Part shown: piece after piece, positions 1 through 14,267 of the stretch
How the letters are laid out: every line of letters starts with the position of its first letter
Position numbering within the stretch: position 1 is the stretch's first letter
Origin: Algihabitans sp965233705
GTDB lineage: Bacteria; Pseudomonadota; Alphaproteobacteria; Kiloniellales; DSM-21159
NCBI GenBank assembly: GCA_965233705.1
Contig: CBDDTF010000003.1
Span: 744,001-808,000 of the forward strand
Length of the DNA stretch: 64,000 bases
Direction: 5' to 3'
Translations under genes and position numbers: made by a program
The notes under the pieces: generated by a model
Told to the model about the DNA's origin: nothing
Databases searched by the model: none
What the model saw: the letters and a program-made list of their open reading frames with translations, nothing else

Positions 1-213
1 ATCGCCAGGGCCTTCGACGACCTCTACTACCTGGAGCAGGCCTGCCGGGTGCAGGTCCTGGCCATGTCGACCGGACGTCCGCTGAAGCGGGTGAGCGACA
101 ACGTGGCGGCCAGCACCAAGGCGGAGTTCGGCGCCGGCGGCGCCTACCCGGAGCCGCACTTCAACGCCCTCAAGCGGCTGCTCGACCATGAAGACCCGAG
201 CTACGCCGATTAG
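1..213 (+). CDS. Class II aldolase/adducin-family protein, C-terminal fragment
   Basis: Open from the window edge, encoding 70 residues before a TAG stop. The segment DLYYLEQACRVQVLAMSTGR followed by an acidic C-terminus resembles the tail of class II aldolase/adducin-type proteins, which bind a divalent metal and act on small sugar phosphates or hydroxy acids. The metal-binding histidine motif would lie upstream, outside the window, so substrate cannot be judged. The family call rests on the tail only. Confidence 0.6.
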   Translation: MARAFDDLYYLEQACRVQVLAMSTGRPLKRVSDNVAASTKAEFGAGGAYPEPHFNALKRLLDHEDPSYAD

Positions 214-261
214 GCCGCGGCGCGAGGGGCCCGTCTGCGGCCGCCGCCTCGGGGCGTCGGC

Positions 262-1090
262 GTGAGCTGGCTGCTGGGCAGCCTCGCGGCGCTGTTCGCG
301 CCCTACGCCGGAGTCTGTCTGTTCCTGTTCAGGCGTCAGCGGCGCCTGATGTATCGCCCGGACCCGGAGCGGCTCGACCCACGGCGGGCCGGGCCCGACT
401 GGTGCCGGGTGGAGACCACGACCGCCGACGGCCTGCGCCTGGCCCACCTGCACCGGCCCGCCGCGCCCGGCCGCGCGAGCCTGGTGCTGTTCCACGGCAA
501 CGCCGGCCATGCTGGGCACCGCACCGCCAAGTTCGACTTCCTGCTGGACCGAGGGGTCGGCGTCTTTCTCTGCGAATACAGGGGGTTCGGCGGCAATCCT
601 GGGGCTCCGTCGGAGCCGGGCCTGCTGGCCGATGCGCGCGCCGCGCTGGCCTGGCTGGAGGGGCAGGGGCTGCCGCCCGAGCGATTGCTGCTCTACGGCG
701 AGTCCCTGGGCAGCGGCGTCGCCACCGCCTTGGCGGCGGAGCTGGCGCGAGCCGGCCGGCCGGCCGCCGGCCTGGTGCTGGAGGCGCCCTTCACCTCGAT
801 GGCGGCGGCAGCCCAGCGCCACTATCCCTGGCTGCCGGCGCGCTGGCTGGTGCGCGACCGCTACGACAGCCTGGCCCGGATCGCGGCGGTCGGCGCGCCG
901 CTGCTGATCCTGCACGGGGAGGCCGACCGCACGGTGCCCCTCGCCTTCGGGCGGTGCCTGCACGCCGCGGCCGCCGAGCCCAAGCGCCTGGTCGCATTGC
1001 CAGGATTGGGCCACGTCGACCACCTGGCGCGGCCGGAGGCCAGGGCGGCGCTTGTGGACTTCCTGCGAGCGCGAACGCCCGCGCTCGACG

Positions 1091-1101
<11 letters not shown>
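262..1101 (+). CDS. Alpha/beta hydrolase (BEM46/YfhR-like)
   Basis: A 279-aa serine hydrolase starting at GTG. An N-terminal hydrophobic segment (about residues 2-20) is a probable membrane anchor or uncleaved signal. The oxyanion-type motif FHGNAGH lies near residue 78, the nucleophile elbow GESLGSG near 147, the acid in HGEADRTVP near 219 and the histidine in GLGHVDH near 253, so the catalytic triad looks complete. The family includes membrane-anchored esterases and thioesterases of unknown substrate. Its 3' end overlaps the convergent molybdopterin-domain gene by 11 bp. Confidence 0.8.
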
Positions 1102-2710
<1,609 letters not shown>

Positions 2711-2783
2711 GGCCCGCAGATCGCGGCCCGAGGCGCCCCCGCAGGCGAGGGGACGGATCGGGGGATTACGGCGCGGGGGGGCA

Positions 2784-2838
2784 TTGCACGGCGGATCATC
2801 GCACGGCGGATCATTGTGCGGCGGATCATTGTGCGGCG
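2784..2838. repeat. 15-bp tandem repeat, about 3.7 copies
   Basis: Direct repeats of a 15-bp unit containing GCGGCGGATCATT lie between the two leftward accessory genes and overlap the stop region of the XdhC Rossmann gene. No gene or clear hairpin is seen in the rest of 2711-2825. Confidence 0.7.
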
Positions 2839-3563
2839 GCCGGCGCGTCCGCCGCCGCGGCCTTGACCAGCGGCGGCGCGCCGCGCAGGGCGGCCGTCAT
2901 CTGGGCGCAGACGGACAGCGCGATCTCGGCCGGGCTCTTGGCGCCGATCGCCAGCCCGGCCGGGCCGTGGATGCGCGCCAGCGCGGCCTCGTCGAGGCCG
3001 GCCTCGCGCAGTCGCGCCAGGCGCTTGGCGTGGGTGCGGGTGGAGCCGAGCGCGCCGATGTAGAAGCTCTCGCTGCGCAGCGCCTCGCGCAGCGCCGGAT
3101 CGTCCAGCTTGGGGTCGTGGGTCAGAGTGACAATCGCGGTGCGGCGGTCCGGCGCCAGCGCGGCCATGGCCTCGTCCGGCCAGTCGTCCACCAGGCGTAC
3201 GCCGGGAAAGCGCGCCTCGGTGGCGAAGGCCGGGCGCGGGTCGACGATGGCCACGTCGTAGCCCAGGATCTGCGCCATCGGCACCAGCGCCTGGGCGATG
3301 TGCACGGCGCCGACCACGATCAGGCGCAGCGGCGGATTGAAGACCTGCACGAAGAGCTGCTCGGCCTCGCCCAGACGGCCCGAGCGGCCGTCGCGCAGCG
3401 CGGCGCGGGCCGCCGCCAGGCTGGCCGGCGCGAGCGGCAGGTCGCCTTCGACCGCGGCGCCGTCGAGCAGGGCCTGGCGCCCGTCGCCGATGTCGGTGAC
3501 CAGGGCCACCGGCCGCTTGGCGTCGCGCGCCTCCAGCAGACGGTCGAGCAGGGCGCGGCGCAT
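2826..3563 (-). CDS. XdhC-family protein, Rossmann (C-terminal) half
   Basis: A 245-aa protein starting MRRALLDRLLEARD. The central part (LRLIVVGAVHIAQALVPMA, then VAIVDPRPAFAT) is the NAD(P)-like Rossmann domain of XdhC/CoxI proteins, which bind and protect molybdenum cofactor and help insert or sulfurate it in xanthine-oxidase-family enzymes. The conserved segment AIVTLTHDPKLDDPAL and the GALGSTRTHAKR region are present. In many XdhC proteins both halves are one chain; here the N-terminal half is a separate gene 2 bp upstream. The reading frame continues further upstream, but this ATG sits just after the neighbour's stop. Confidence 0.85.
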   Translation of the reverse strand: MRRALLDRLLEARDAKRPVALVTDIGDGRQALLDGAAVEGDLPLAPASLAAARAALRDGRSGRLGEAEQLFVQVFNPPLRLIVVGAVHIAQALVPMAQILGYDVAIVDPRPAFATEARFPGVRLVDDWPDEAMAALAPDRRTAIVTLTHDPKLDDPALREALRSESFYIGALGSTRTHAKRLARLREAGLDEAALARIHGPAGLAIGAKSPAEIALSVCAQMTAALRGAPPLVKAAAADAPAAAQ

Positions 3564-3565
3564 GA

Positions 3566-3916
3566 CTACTCCAGGGCCTCGACGAAGACCTGGACCGTGC
3601 CACCGCAGGCCAGGCCGACTTCCCAGGCGTTCTCGTCGCTGACGCCGAACTCCAGCAGGCGCGGCTGGCCGCCGTCGGCGCCTTCCATGATCTCCAGCGC
3701 CTCGGTCACCACGGCGCCCTCGATGCAGCCGCCGGAGACCGAGCCCAGCATGTTGCCCTCCTCGTCGACGGCGAGCTGGCTGCCGACCGGCCGCGGCGAG
3801 GAGCCCCAGGTGGCGACCACCGTGGCCAACGCCGCCTTGCGGCCGGCGTCGCGCCACGCGGCGGCTTGGCGCAGCACGCTGTCGGTTGTGGGGTAGGTGA
3901 CGGCTGTCTCGCTCAT
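3566..3916 (-). CDS. XdhC/CoxI-type N-terminal domain protein
   Basis: A 116-aa stand-alone XdhC N-terminal domain: ALATVVATWGSSPRPVGSQL, then GSVSGGCIEGAVV with the conserved cysteine, and GLACGGTVQVFVE with a second cysteine. These cysteine loops are typical of XdhC/CoxF proteins that handle the Mo cofactor. Its start overlaps the CoxE-like stop by 4 bp (ATGA) and its stop is 2 bp from the next start, so translation is probably coupled with both neighbours. Confidence 0.85.
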   Translation of the reverse strand: MSETAVTYPTTDSVLRQAAAWRDAGRKAALATVVATWGSSPRPVGSQLAVDEEGNMLGSVSGGCIEGAVVTEALEIMEGADGGQPRLLEFGVSDENAWEVGLACGGTVQVFVEALE

Positions 3917-5217
3917 GCGGCCTGCTCCGCCCAGTGGCCCACGCCTTCGTAGCGTCGCTTCGGCTCCCGTCCGAGCACGCCGGCGAGCTGTTCCAGCGAC
4001 TCGAGGTTGTGCACCGAGCGGACGTCGTCGACGTGGGGCATGATCGCCTTTGCCCCCATGGTTTTGGGCTCGTAGGCCTCGTAGCGCAAGAGGGGGTTGA
4101 GCCAGATCAGCCGGCGGCAGGACTTGTGCAGCCGCTCCATCTCCGCGTCCAGGCCCTGGGCGCCCTCGCGGTCCAGCCCGTCGGTGATCAGCAGCACCAC
4201 GGCGCCCTGGCCGAGCACACGGCGCGACCAGACGCGGTTGAACTCGGCCAGGCAGGCGCCGATGCGCGTGCCGCCGGCCCAGTCGTCGACCACCTCGCCG
4301 CAGGCCTGCAGTGCCGCGTCGACGTCGGCGTTGCGCAGGTAGCGGGTGATGTTGGACAGCCGCGTGCCGAACACGAGGGAGTGCACCCGGTCGCGGTCGT
4401 TGGTCACGGCGTGCATGAAGTGCAGCGCCATGCGCGAGTAGCGGCTCATCGAGCCGGAGATGTCGCAGAGGATGACCAGCGGCGGATGGCGCCGGCGACG
4501 CTGCTTGAACTTCAGCGGGATGGTGTCGCTGCCCTGGCGCAGGGCGGCGCGCAGGCTGGCGCGCAGGTCGGCCCGGCCGCTGCCCGAGGTCGGGCGATAG
4601 CGGCGGGTCTTCACCTCCATGATCGGCAGGCGCATGCTGCGGATCGCCTCGCGGGCGCGGGCGACCTCCTCAGCCGTCATCTTCTCGAAGTCCTGGTGGC
4701 GCAGCACCTCCTTGTCGGAGTAGGTCAGCGCCGCGTCGATCTCGACCTCTTCCTCGTCCTCATCGCTCTCGCTCTGGCCCGGCATCTCGGCGCGCAGGGC
4801 CTCGGCGACGCGGCGCGACAGCTCCTGGCCCTCGGGCTCCTCGCCGTCCAGGGCGATGTCGGGCAGGAACAGGCTGCGCAGGCGCTCGAGGAACTTCGGG
4901 TTGCGCCAGAAGACGTGGAAGGCCTGGTCGAAGACCTCCTGCTGGTCGCGGCGGTTCACGAAGATGCTGTGCAGCGTCCAGTAGAAGTCGTCGCGCCGCG
5001 CCACGCCGACCGTCTCCACCGCCTCCAGCGCTGCGAGGGTCTTGCCCGGCCCGACCGGCAGGCCGGCGGCGCGCAGGGTGCGCGCGAAATACATGATGTT
5101 CTCGGCCAGGCGCCCGCCGGGCAGCGCCGCCAGGTCGCCGGCCTCGAGCCCGGCGACCCTGCCCTGCGCCTCGAGCTGGCGCTTGGCGTCGGCGAAGGGG
5201 TCGGCCTGGCGCGCCAT
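3913..5217 (-). CDS. VWA-domain protein, CoxE-like
   Basis: A 434-aa protein with a C-terminal von Willebrand A domain: the MIDAS motif DISGSMS occurs in VILCDISGSMSRYSR (about residue 250), followed by LLITDGLDREG. The N-terminal half is the charged helical region typical of CoxE. CoxE works with the CoxD AAA+ ATPase to mature the bimetallic/Mo centre of CO dehydrogenase. The gene lies 7 bp after the MoxR gene, the usual coxD-coxE order, and its stop overlaps the next start. Confidence 0.88.
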   Translation of the reverse strand: MARQADPFADAKRQLEAQGRVAGLEAGDLAALPGGRLAENIMYFARTLRAAGLPVGPGKTLAALEAVETVGVARRDDFYWTLHSIFVNRRDQQEVFDQAFHVFWRNPKFLERLRSLFLPDIALDGEEPEGQELSRRVAEALRAEMPGQSESDEDEEEVEIDAALTYSDKEVLRHQDFEKMTAEEVARAREAIRSMRLPIMEVKTRRYRPTSGSGRADLRASLRAALRQGSDTIPLKFKQRRRRHPPLVILCDISGSMSRYSRMALHFMHAVTNDRDRVHSLVFGTRLSNITRYLRNADVDAALQACGEVVDDWAGGTRIGACLAEFNRVWSRRVLGQGAVVLLITDGLDREGAQGLDAEMERLHKSCRRLIWLNPLLRYEAYEPKTMGAKAIMPHVDDVRSVHNLESLEQLAGVLGREPKRRYEGVGHWAEQAA

Positions 5218-5224
5218 GGCGCGG

Positions 5225-6214
5225 TCAGGCGCCCGGCAGGCCGGCCTGGTCGCGCTTGACCTCTTCCAGAAGCCGGGCGGCCTGGCTGCCTTCGATCTTG
5301 GCGATGTCGTCCTGGTACTTCAGCAGCACGCCCAGGGTGTCGTCGATCGCCTGCGGGTCGAGCGCCACCTTGTCGAGCTGGGTCAGCGCCTCGGCCCAGT
5401 CGATCGTCTCCGCGATGCCGGGCAGCTTGAAAAGGTCCAGGTCGCGCAGCCGCTGCACGAAGCCGACGATCTCGCGGCTCAGCCGCTCCGGAGCGTGCGG
5501 CGCCTTGACGCGCAGGATCTCCAGTTCCCGCTCGGCCGTGGGGTAGGGCACCCAGTGGTAGAGGCAGCGCCGCTTCAGCGCGTCGTGGATCTCGCGCGTG
5601 CGGTTGGAGGTGATGACCACGATCGGCGGCTGCGGCGCCTTGATGGTGCCGAGCTCGGGAATGGTGATCTGGAAGTCGCTCAGCACCTCCAGCAGGAAGG
5701 CCTCGAAGGGCTCGTCGGTGCGGTCCAGCTCGTCGATCAGCAGCACCGGCGGGCCGTTGACGTTGGGCTGGATCGCCTTGAGCAGCGGCCGCTCGATCAG
5801 GAAGCGCTCGGAGAAGATGGTCGACTCCAGCGACTCCCGGTCCAGGCTCTCGGCCGCCTCGGCCAGGCGGATCTCCACCATTTGGCGCGGGTAGTCCCAC
5901 TCGTAGACCGCCGAGGCCACGTCCAGCCCCTCGTAGCACTGCAGGCGCACCAGATCGCGGCCCAGGGTCTCGGCCAGAACCTTGGCGATTTCGGTCTTGC
6001 CGACGCCGGCCTCGCCCTCCAGGAACAGCGGCCGGCCCAGCTTCAGCGCCAGGAACAGCACGGTCGCCAGACTGCGGTCGGCCACGTAGCTGCCATGCTG
6101 GAGCAGCTCGACCACTCCGTCGACGTCGCTCGGCAGGGCGGCGGAGGCGGTGGCTTCGGCCGGGACGTCGGCCGGGCCTTCGGCGGTGGCTTCGGCGGGG
6201 TGGGCGTCGCTCAC
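5225..6214 (-). CDS. MoxR-type AAA+ ATPase, CoxD-like
   Basis: A 329-aa MoxR-family ATPase. Walker A is GEAGVGKTEIAK (about residue 70), Walker B is VLLIDELDR (about 152), and sensor 1 is VVITSNRTREIHDALKRR. MoxR ATPases pair with VWA proteins as chaperones for metalloenzyme maturation; the partner is the next gene. In this setting it most likely serves the cox-type hydroxylase, but no substrate is visible from sequence alone. Confidence 0.9.
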   Translation of the reverse strand: MSDAHPAEATAEGPADVPAEATASAALPSDVDGVVELLQHGSYVADRSLATVLFLALKLGRPLFLEGEAGVGKTEIAKVLAETLGRDLVRLQCYEGLDVASAVYEWDYPRQMVEIRLAEAAESLDRESLESTIFSERFLIERPLLKAIQPNVNGPPVLLIDELDRTDEPFEAFLLEVLSDFQITIPELGTIKAPQPPIVVITSNRTREIHDALKRRCLYHWVPYPTAERELEILRVKAPHAPERLSREIVGFVQRLRDLDLFKLPGIAETIDWAEALTQLDKVALDPQAIDDTLGVLLKYQDDIAKIEGSQAARLLEEVKRDQAGLPGA

Positions 6215-6247
6215 GTCTCGTCCGTTCGTCGCTGTGTCCGGTGGTCG

Positions 6248-6598
6248 CTACTTCTGAACCCACTGGCCGCTGGGCGACTGGTACCAGGTGCCCGGCGGCG
6301 AGGATTGGATGATCTGCCTGGCATAGATCTGGCCGATCGCGCTGACGTCGACCCCCTCCTGCGCCGCGCGCTCCTGGTAGACCCGGCGCCGCTCGGCGTT
6401 GATCTGCTCGACCCGTGCGGTCACCGAGGCGTCGCGCGCCACCAGGTAGCCCTGCAGGTTCTCGCCCGCCAGGCCGCGGCGCTTCAGCTCGTCGGCGCTC
6501 TGGGCGCGGGCCGGCGGCGCGGCGGCGCCCAGCAGCAGGGCGCCGGCCGCCAGCGCGCCGCCGGTCTGGAGAAGAAGGGTGCGTCGTGTGATCCGCAT
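6248..6598 (-). CDS. ydbL: YdbL-like periplasmic protein (DUF1318)
   Basis: A 116-aa exported protein. The N-terminus MRITRRTLLLQTGGALAAGA has twin arginines and a hydrophobic core and ends at an Ala-rich cleavage region near residue 32, so Tat export is possible. The mature part (LKRRGLAGENLQGYLVARD, then INAERRRVYQERAAQEGVD) matches DUF1318/YdbL. In E. coli ydbL sits with ynbE and ydbH, whose products form an AsmA-like intermembrane lipid conduit; the same trio occurs here. Confidence 0.85.
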   Translation of the reverse strand: MRITRRTLLLQTGGALAAGALLLGAAAPPARAQSADELKRRGLAGENLQGYLVARDASVTARVEQINAERRRVYQERAAQEGVDVSAIGQIYARQIIQSSPPGTWYQSPSGQWVQK

Positions 6599-6640
6599 GG
6601 CTGTCAGCTTCGCTCTCGGGCCGGCCCTGTCAAGGGCAGG

Positions 6641-6853
6641 TTAGAAGATGTCCGGGTTCTGCTTGATGTCCTCTTCGGCCTGGCGTTCGAGGCGCAGGCG
6701 CACATCGGCATCGAGCTTGATGTTGAGATTGATGGTGATCGGCTCCTTCGGCGCCTCCACCGCGACGCGCGGCTGACAGGCGGCCAGCAGGGCGGCGCCG
6801 GCGAGCAGCAGCACGGCAACGGTCGATCCGACGGGTATCGTCAAAGCCTGCAC
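6641..6853 (-). CDS. ynbE: YnbE-like outer-membrane lipoprotein
   Basis: A 70-aa lipoprotein. The GTG start follows a GGGAGAGG ribosome-binding site. A signal peptide ends in the lipobox LLAAC at residues 22-26, so Cys26 would be lipidated. The mature part APKEPITINLNIKLDADVRL is the YnbE signature. YnbE is known to pair by beta-strand augmentation with the C-terminus of YdbH to bridge to the outer membrane. It lies between ydbH and ydbL, all leftward. Confidence 0.88.
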   Translation of the reverse strand: MQALTIPVGSTVAVLLLAGAALLAACQPRVAVEAPKEPITINLNIKLDADVRLRLERQAEEDIKQNPDIF

Positions 6854-6935
6854 AAGACCTCTCCCTTCTGCGGCGGCGCATGCTGGCCTCTGGGCGCCGG
6901 CCTGTCCAGAACCTCCTCTGGCGATGGTACGCAGG

Positions 6936-9900
6936 TCAGCGCTGCAGCCTCCACAGGCGCTCGACCGCGCCCTCGGTCAGCTCGAGGGCCTGCGAGAGGG
7001 CCAGCAGCAGCGGCGCCAGATCGGTCTCCAGGCGCACGTTGACGTCGAAGGGCTGACCGTCGAGGACCTCCGGGTTCTGGCCGAGCAGGCGCAGCGTGAC
7101 CAGGGTGGTGCCCGCCGCCGGCTTCTCCAGGGTCAGCGCCAGCTCCTCGTATTGGAAGTTCTCCAGCGCCTGCATCAGCAGCTCGACGCTCTGGCCGCCA
7201 CCGGCCAGCGCCCGCCTGGCGGCCTCCGAGGTCAGCCGCAGCACCCCGGGCGCCTCGGCCGCGAGGGCGCCGCCCGGGATCGTCACGGTGTCGCCTGCGA
7301 CCCGGATCGGGACCGTGCCGCTGAGGCGGCCGGTGGCTGCGACGTCCGGCGTGTCGAGCAGGGCGAGCAGCGCGGCGACGTCGATGCCGTCGAGCACCAG
7401 GGTCGCCTCCTGGCGGTTGGCGGCGGGGTCGATCCGGCCGTCGCGCAGCCGCAGGCTGCCGCCCAGCGCCTGGGCGGCAGCCGCGATCACGCGCAGCTCC
7501 GGCGCGCCGCCGTCCGGCGTCGGCGCCACGGCGAGCTCGGCCGAGAGGTCGGTCATCGTCACCCCGGCCTCCAGGCGCGCGGCCGTCAGGCGCTGCGGCG
7601 CGGCGGTGCGCAGCGGCATCAGGCTGTCGAGCTCCAGGCGCCCGGACAGGCCGGCGACCCGCAGCCCCTCGCCGTAGCCGAAGTCCAGGTCGTCGAGCGT
7701 CACCTCGGCCCGCGCCTGCGGGCCGCTCGCGGCCCAGCGCAGCCCCAGTGTGGCGGAGAGCGCGCCGCTGACCTGCGTCAGCTCGGCCAGCACCGGCGTC
7801 AGGTCGCCCGGCTGCACGCCGCCCGGCGCGAAGGCGATCGGCGCCAGGGTCAGGCGGGCGCGCAGGCTGGGCGCCACCGGGTCGAGCGTGGCGCGGGCGG
7901 CGGCGGTGACCTGCTCGCCCAGGGCGGTGCCGGTCGCGGCGATCTCGTAGCCGCCGTTCGCCGGCTCCAGGGTGCCGGCAAAGTCGATCGGCGGCAGCAG
8001 CGGCACCGCCGCGGCATGGGTCAGCCGGCCGGCGAGGTCGAGCGCCCGCTCGGGCTGCGGCGGCAGCGGCCCGGCCAGCCGCAGTCCCTCCAGGTGCAGC
8101 GGCGGGTCCTGCAGGGTCAGGGCCGCCTGCGCGATGGCAAAGCTGCCATCGTAGCCGTTCGGGCCCAGCCGCCCCTCGGCCTGCCAGCGGCCGGCCTCGA
8201 CCCCGGCTTCCAGCAGGGTGGTGTCGTTCTGCGCGATGCGCAGCTCCAGCGGCGCCCAGCGCCCGGCGAGGCGGTGGGACAGGGCGCCGTCGGGCCGCCA
8301 GGTCGCGGCGTTCTCCTCCAGGCTGGCGCGCAGCCGGGCGACCCGGCGCGGTCCGACCCGCAGGCCCTCGGCCGTGAGGCTGCCCGGCGCGGCGAGCGTC
8401 ACGCCGGCGCGGCTGGCCGCGACCTGTGCGTCCAGGCCGGCGGCCAGCCGCGCCAGGCGCAGGCCGTCGGCGACGAGCTCCGTGGCCGTCAGCGAGAGCG
8501 GCCCGGTGAGCGTGAGCCGGCCCCCTTTCGGATCGCCCCCTGGATCGCGACCCGGCGCGCCGGGTAGCTCCGCCCGCAGCTCGCCGGGCCAGTGGGCGGT
8601 GATCCGCTCCGCCGCCGGGCCGTCGGGCAGCGCGGCCACCCCCTCGGCGGAGAGGTCGAAGGCGCCGTTCAGGGCGTCGGGGGGGCCGGACAGACGGCCC
8701 GACAGGGCGGCGCTGGTCAGCCTCTGGCCGGCGATCCGCCAGTCGGAGAGGGAGAGGTTGAATTCAGAAAGATCAATGTTTTGCAGAGAAAAGCTGTCAT
8801 CGAACAGGAGCTCGCCGCGCAGGCCGGCGGCGGCCGCGCCCGGACCGGCGGCGAGCCCCAGGCGCAGGGCCGGGGCCAGCGCGACGGCCGCCGGGCCCTG
8901 CTCCACGGTCAGCAGCGGTGCGCCCGCCTGCAGGGGGGAGAGGCGCAGGCTGCCGCCGCCGGCCAGGCGCGCGCGCAGGTCGGCGGGCAGGCCGAGCCCG
9001 GCGAGGAAGTCCGCGTCGATCTCGGGCAGGGTCAGTTCGGCCGCTTGGGCGGGCAGCAGCGTCAGCCGGCCTTGGCTCTGCGCGGCGTCGAGGGCCAGCA
9101 GAAGCTGGCCGCCGGCAAAGCGGCCCGGCCAGGCCAGCCGCTCGCCGGTCAGGGTCAGCGCCGCCGTCCAGTCGCCCGCCGCGGCCCAGGCCCGCCAATC
9201 GGCCGGCGCGCCCGCGTCGCCACTGGCGTCTTCCCCGCCGGGCGGCAGCGGCAGGCGCCCGTCGAGATCGAGGGTGAGCTGCAGCGCCTCCCAGGTGAGC
9301 GCCGCCGGCAGGAAGGGCGCCAGCACCTCGGCGGTGCGCGGCCCGGCCGTCAGGTCGGCGGTCAGGCGGCCTCGCGGCGCCGTCAGCAGGTCGCCGAGGT
9401 CGGCGACCAGCCGGCCGTCCAGGCCCTGCGCCTCGGCGGCGAAGCGCAGGTCGGCTTGCAGCCGCGCGATGCGCTGGGCGCTGCTGCGGGTCTGCACGCG
9501 GCCGCCGAAGACCGCGACAGGGGTGGTGCCCTGCAGGGTCAGGTCGCTCTCCAGCCCGGCGGCGGCCGGCGCGGCGCGGCCGTCGAGGCGCAGCTCGGCC
9601 GGCCCGAGCCGCGTTTGCGCCGCCAGAGTGACGGCCTCCAGGGTGACGGGAAAGGGCAGCTCGGGTAGGGCGACCGGGGTCTCCGCCGCTTCCGGTGCGG
9701 CCCGCGGCTCGCTGTCATCGCGCAGCAGCGGCTGCAGTTCGCCCAGCAGCGGTCCCGCGCCGGTCAGGTCCAGGCGCAGGGTCGCGGTCGTCACCGCGAG
9801 ATCGGCGACGCGGGGTGGGCCGAGCCCGGACCAGTCCAGAGCGAGGTCGATCCGCTCGGCCGTTGCGGCGGGGGCGCTGCCCAGGCGCAGCGCGCGCAGG

Positions 9901-10073
9901 CTCAGGCCGCCGGGGTCGAGGCGGGTGACGGTCAGCTCGCCAGCGATCCCCCGGGCCGTCAGCCAACGCTGCGCCAGCGCCTCGGCCAGCGGCAGGCGGA
10001 AGGTCCAGGCGCCGCCGGCCAGGCCGATCAGGACGAGCAGGAGAAGGAGGAAGGCGAACCGGGCGCGCCGCAT
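6936..10073 (-). CDS. ydbH: YdbH-like AsmA-superfamily intermembrane transport protein
   Basis: A 1045-aa protein with one N-terminal membrane helix (FAFLLLLLVLIGLAGGAWTF, residues about 7-26) and a long periplasmic body of alternating beta-strand segments. This is the layout of the AsmA-like proteins YhdP, TamB and YdbH, which form a hydrophobic groove carrying phospholipids to the outer membrane. The C-terminal region LVTLRLLGQNPEVLDGQPF, then LETDLAPLL, resembles the YdbH end that contacts YnbE. ynbE and ydbL follow directly. The length is close to the family's usual 880-1100 aa. Confidence 0.85.
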   Translation of the reverse strand: MRRARFAFLLLLLVLIGLAGGAWTFRLPLAEALAQRWLTARGIAGELTVTRLDPGGLSLRALRLGSAPAATAERIDLALDWSGLGPPRVADLAVTTATLRLDLTGAGPLLGELQPLLRDDSEPRAAPEAAETPVALPELPFPVTLEAVTLAAQTRLGPAELRLDGRAAPAAAGLESDLTLQGTTPVAVFGGRVQTRSSAQRIARLQADLRFAAEAQGLDGRLVADLGDLLTAPRGRLTADLTAGPRTAEVLAPFLPAALTWEALQLTLDLDGRLPLPPGGEDASGDAGAPADWRAWAAAGDWTAALTLTGERLAWPGRFAGGQLLLALDAAQSQGRLTLLPAQAAELTLPEIDADFLAGLGLPADLRARLAGGGSLRLSPLQAGAPLLTVEQGPAAVALAPALRLGLAAGPGAAAAGLRGELLFDDSFSLQNIDLSEFNLSLSDWRIAGQRLTSAALSGRLSGPPDALNGAFDLSAEGVAALPDGPAAERITAHWPGELRAELPGAPGRDPGGDPKGGRLTLTGPLSLTATELVADGLRLARLAAGLDAQVAASRAGVTLAAPGSLTAEGLRVGPRRVARLRASLEENAATWRPDGALSHRLAGRWAPLELRIAQNDTTLLEAGVEAGRWQAEGRLGPNGYDGSFAIAQAALTLQDPPLHLEGLRLAGPLPPQPERALDLAGRLTHAAAVPLLPPIDFAGTLEPANGGYEIAATGTALGEQVTAAARATLDPVAPSLRARLTLAPIAFAPGGVQPGDLTPVLAELTQVSGALSATLGLRWAASGPQARAEVTLDDLDFGYGEGLRVAGLSGRLELDSLMPLRTAAPQRLTAARLEAGVTMTDLSAELAVAPTPDGGAPELRVIAAAAQALGGSLRLRDGRIDPAANRQEATLVLDGIDVAALLALLDTPDVAATGRLSGTVPIRVAGDTVTIPGGALAAEAPGVLRLTSEAARRALAGGGQSVELLMQALENFQYEELALTLEKPAAGTTLVTLRLLGQNPEVLDGQPFDVNVRLETDLAPLLLALSQALELTEGAVERLWRLQR

Positions 10074-10079
10074 GGCCTC

Positions 10080-10219
10080 TAGAGCCGGCTGTGATCGTCT
10101 GGCCCCGCTTGCGCGGGGCCGCCGAGCACAAGAAACCTGCTCTCCATCATAGGGTTAGAGTGATTTCCCGCGACCGGCGGACGCGCCGAGACGCATCCAA
10201 ACGGTCGCAATTCACTCTA
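10080..10219 (+). repeat. Composite palindromic repeat, copy 1 (ends in a 64-bp palindrome)
   Basis: From left to right: TA at 10080, a TAGAGC...TGTGATCGT module, a perfect 8-bp stem/4-nt loop hairpin at 10101-10120 (GGCCCCGC/GCGGGGCC), a linker containing CACAAGAAACCTGCTCT, and a 64-bp imperfect palindrome at 10156-10219 that begins TAGAGTGA and ends TCACTCTA. Related copies lie at 39956-40074 and 61912-62031. It fills the gap between the cox medium-subunit gene and ydbH and may separate the two transcripts. No coding potential. Confidence 0.8.
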
Positions 10220-10363
10220 GGCTAACGATCTGGACCCGGCGGGCGTAGTCGAAAAGCCCCGGTGGCGGCAAGCCGAAACGACGCGGGGCCGGGCGTCGCC
10301 GCGCCCGGCCCCGCTGGAGCCCGAGACGGCCGGCGGCTCTCGCCGCCAGCCGCATGGTCGGCG

Positions 10364-11161
<798 letters not shown>

Positions 11162-11179
11162 GGCGTTGCTTGTCCTCCC

Positions 11180-13540
<2,361 letters not shown>

Positions 13541-13544
13541 GGGT

Positions 13545-14012
<468 letters not shown>

Positions 14013-14267
14013 GCGATCCTCCCTGTGACGGACCGGGGTTCCGGGTGAGTCGCCTGCCCGGTCCTCGCCTCGTTCTACAGCCGGTTGCGGCGCCTCCAGC
14101 CAGGCGACACGCACCCGTCGTGCGCCGCCCACCGACCAGCCGGCGGATAGTGTGTGGGGCCTCCCGAAGCAGGTCAAGACAAACCGCCGGACGCGATTTT
14201 CCGCATGCCGACAAAGACTTGCGTCCGGCAACCTGCCAGCGCCGGAGGCCCCGCGCGGGCCCGGTCC

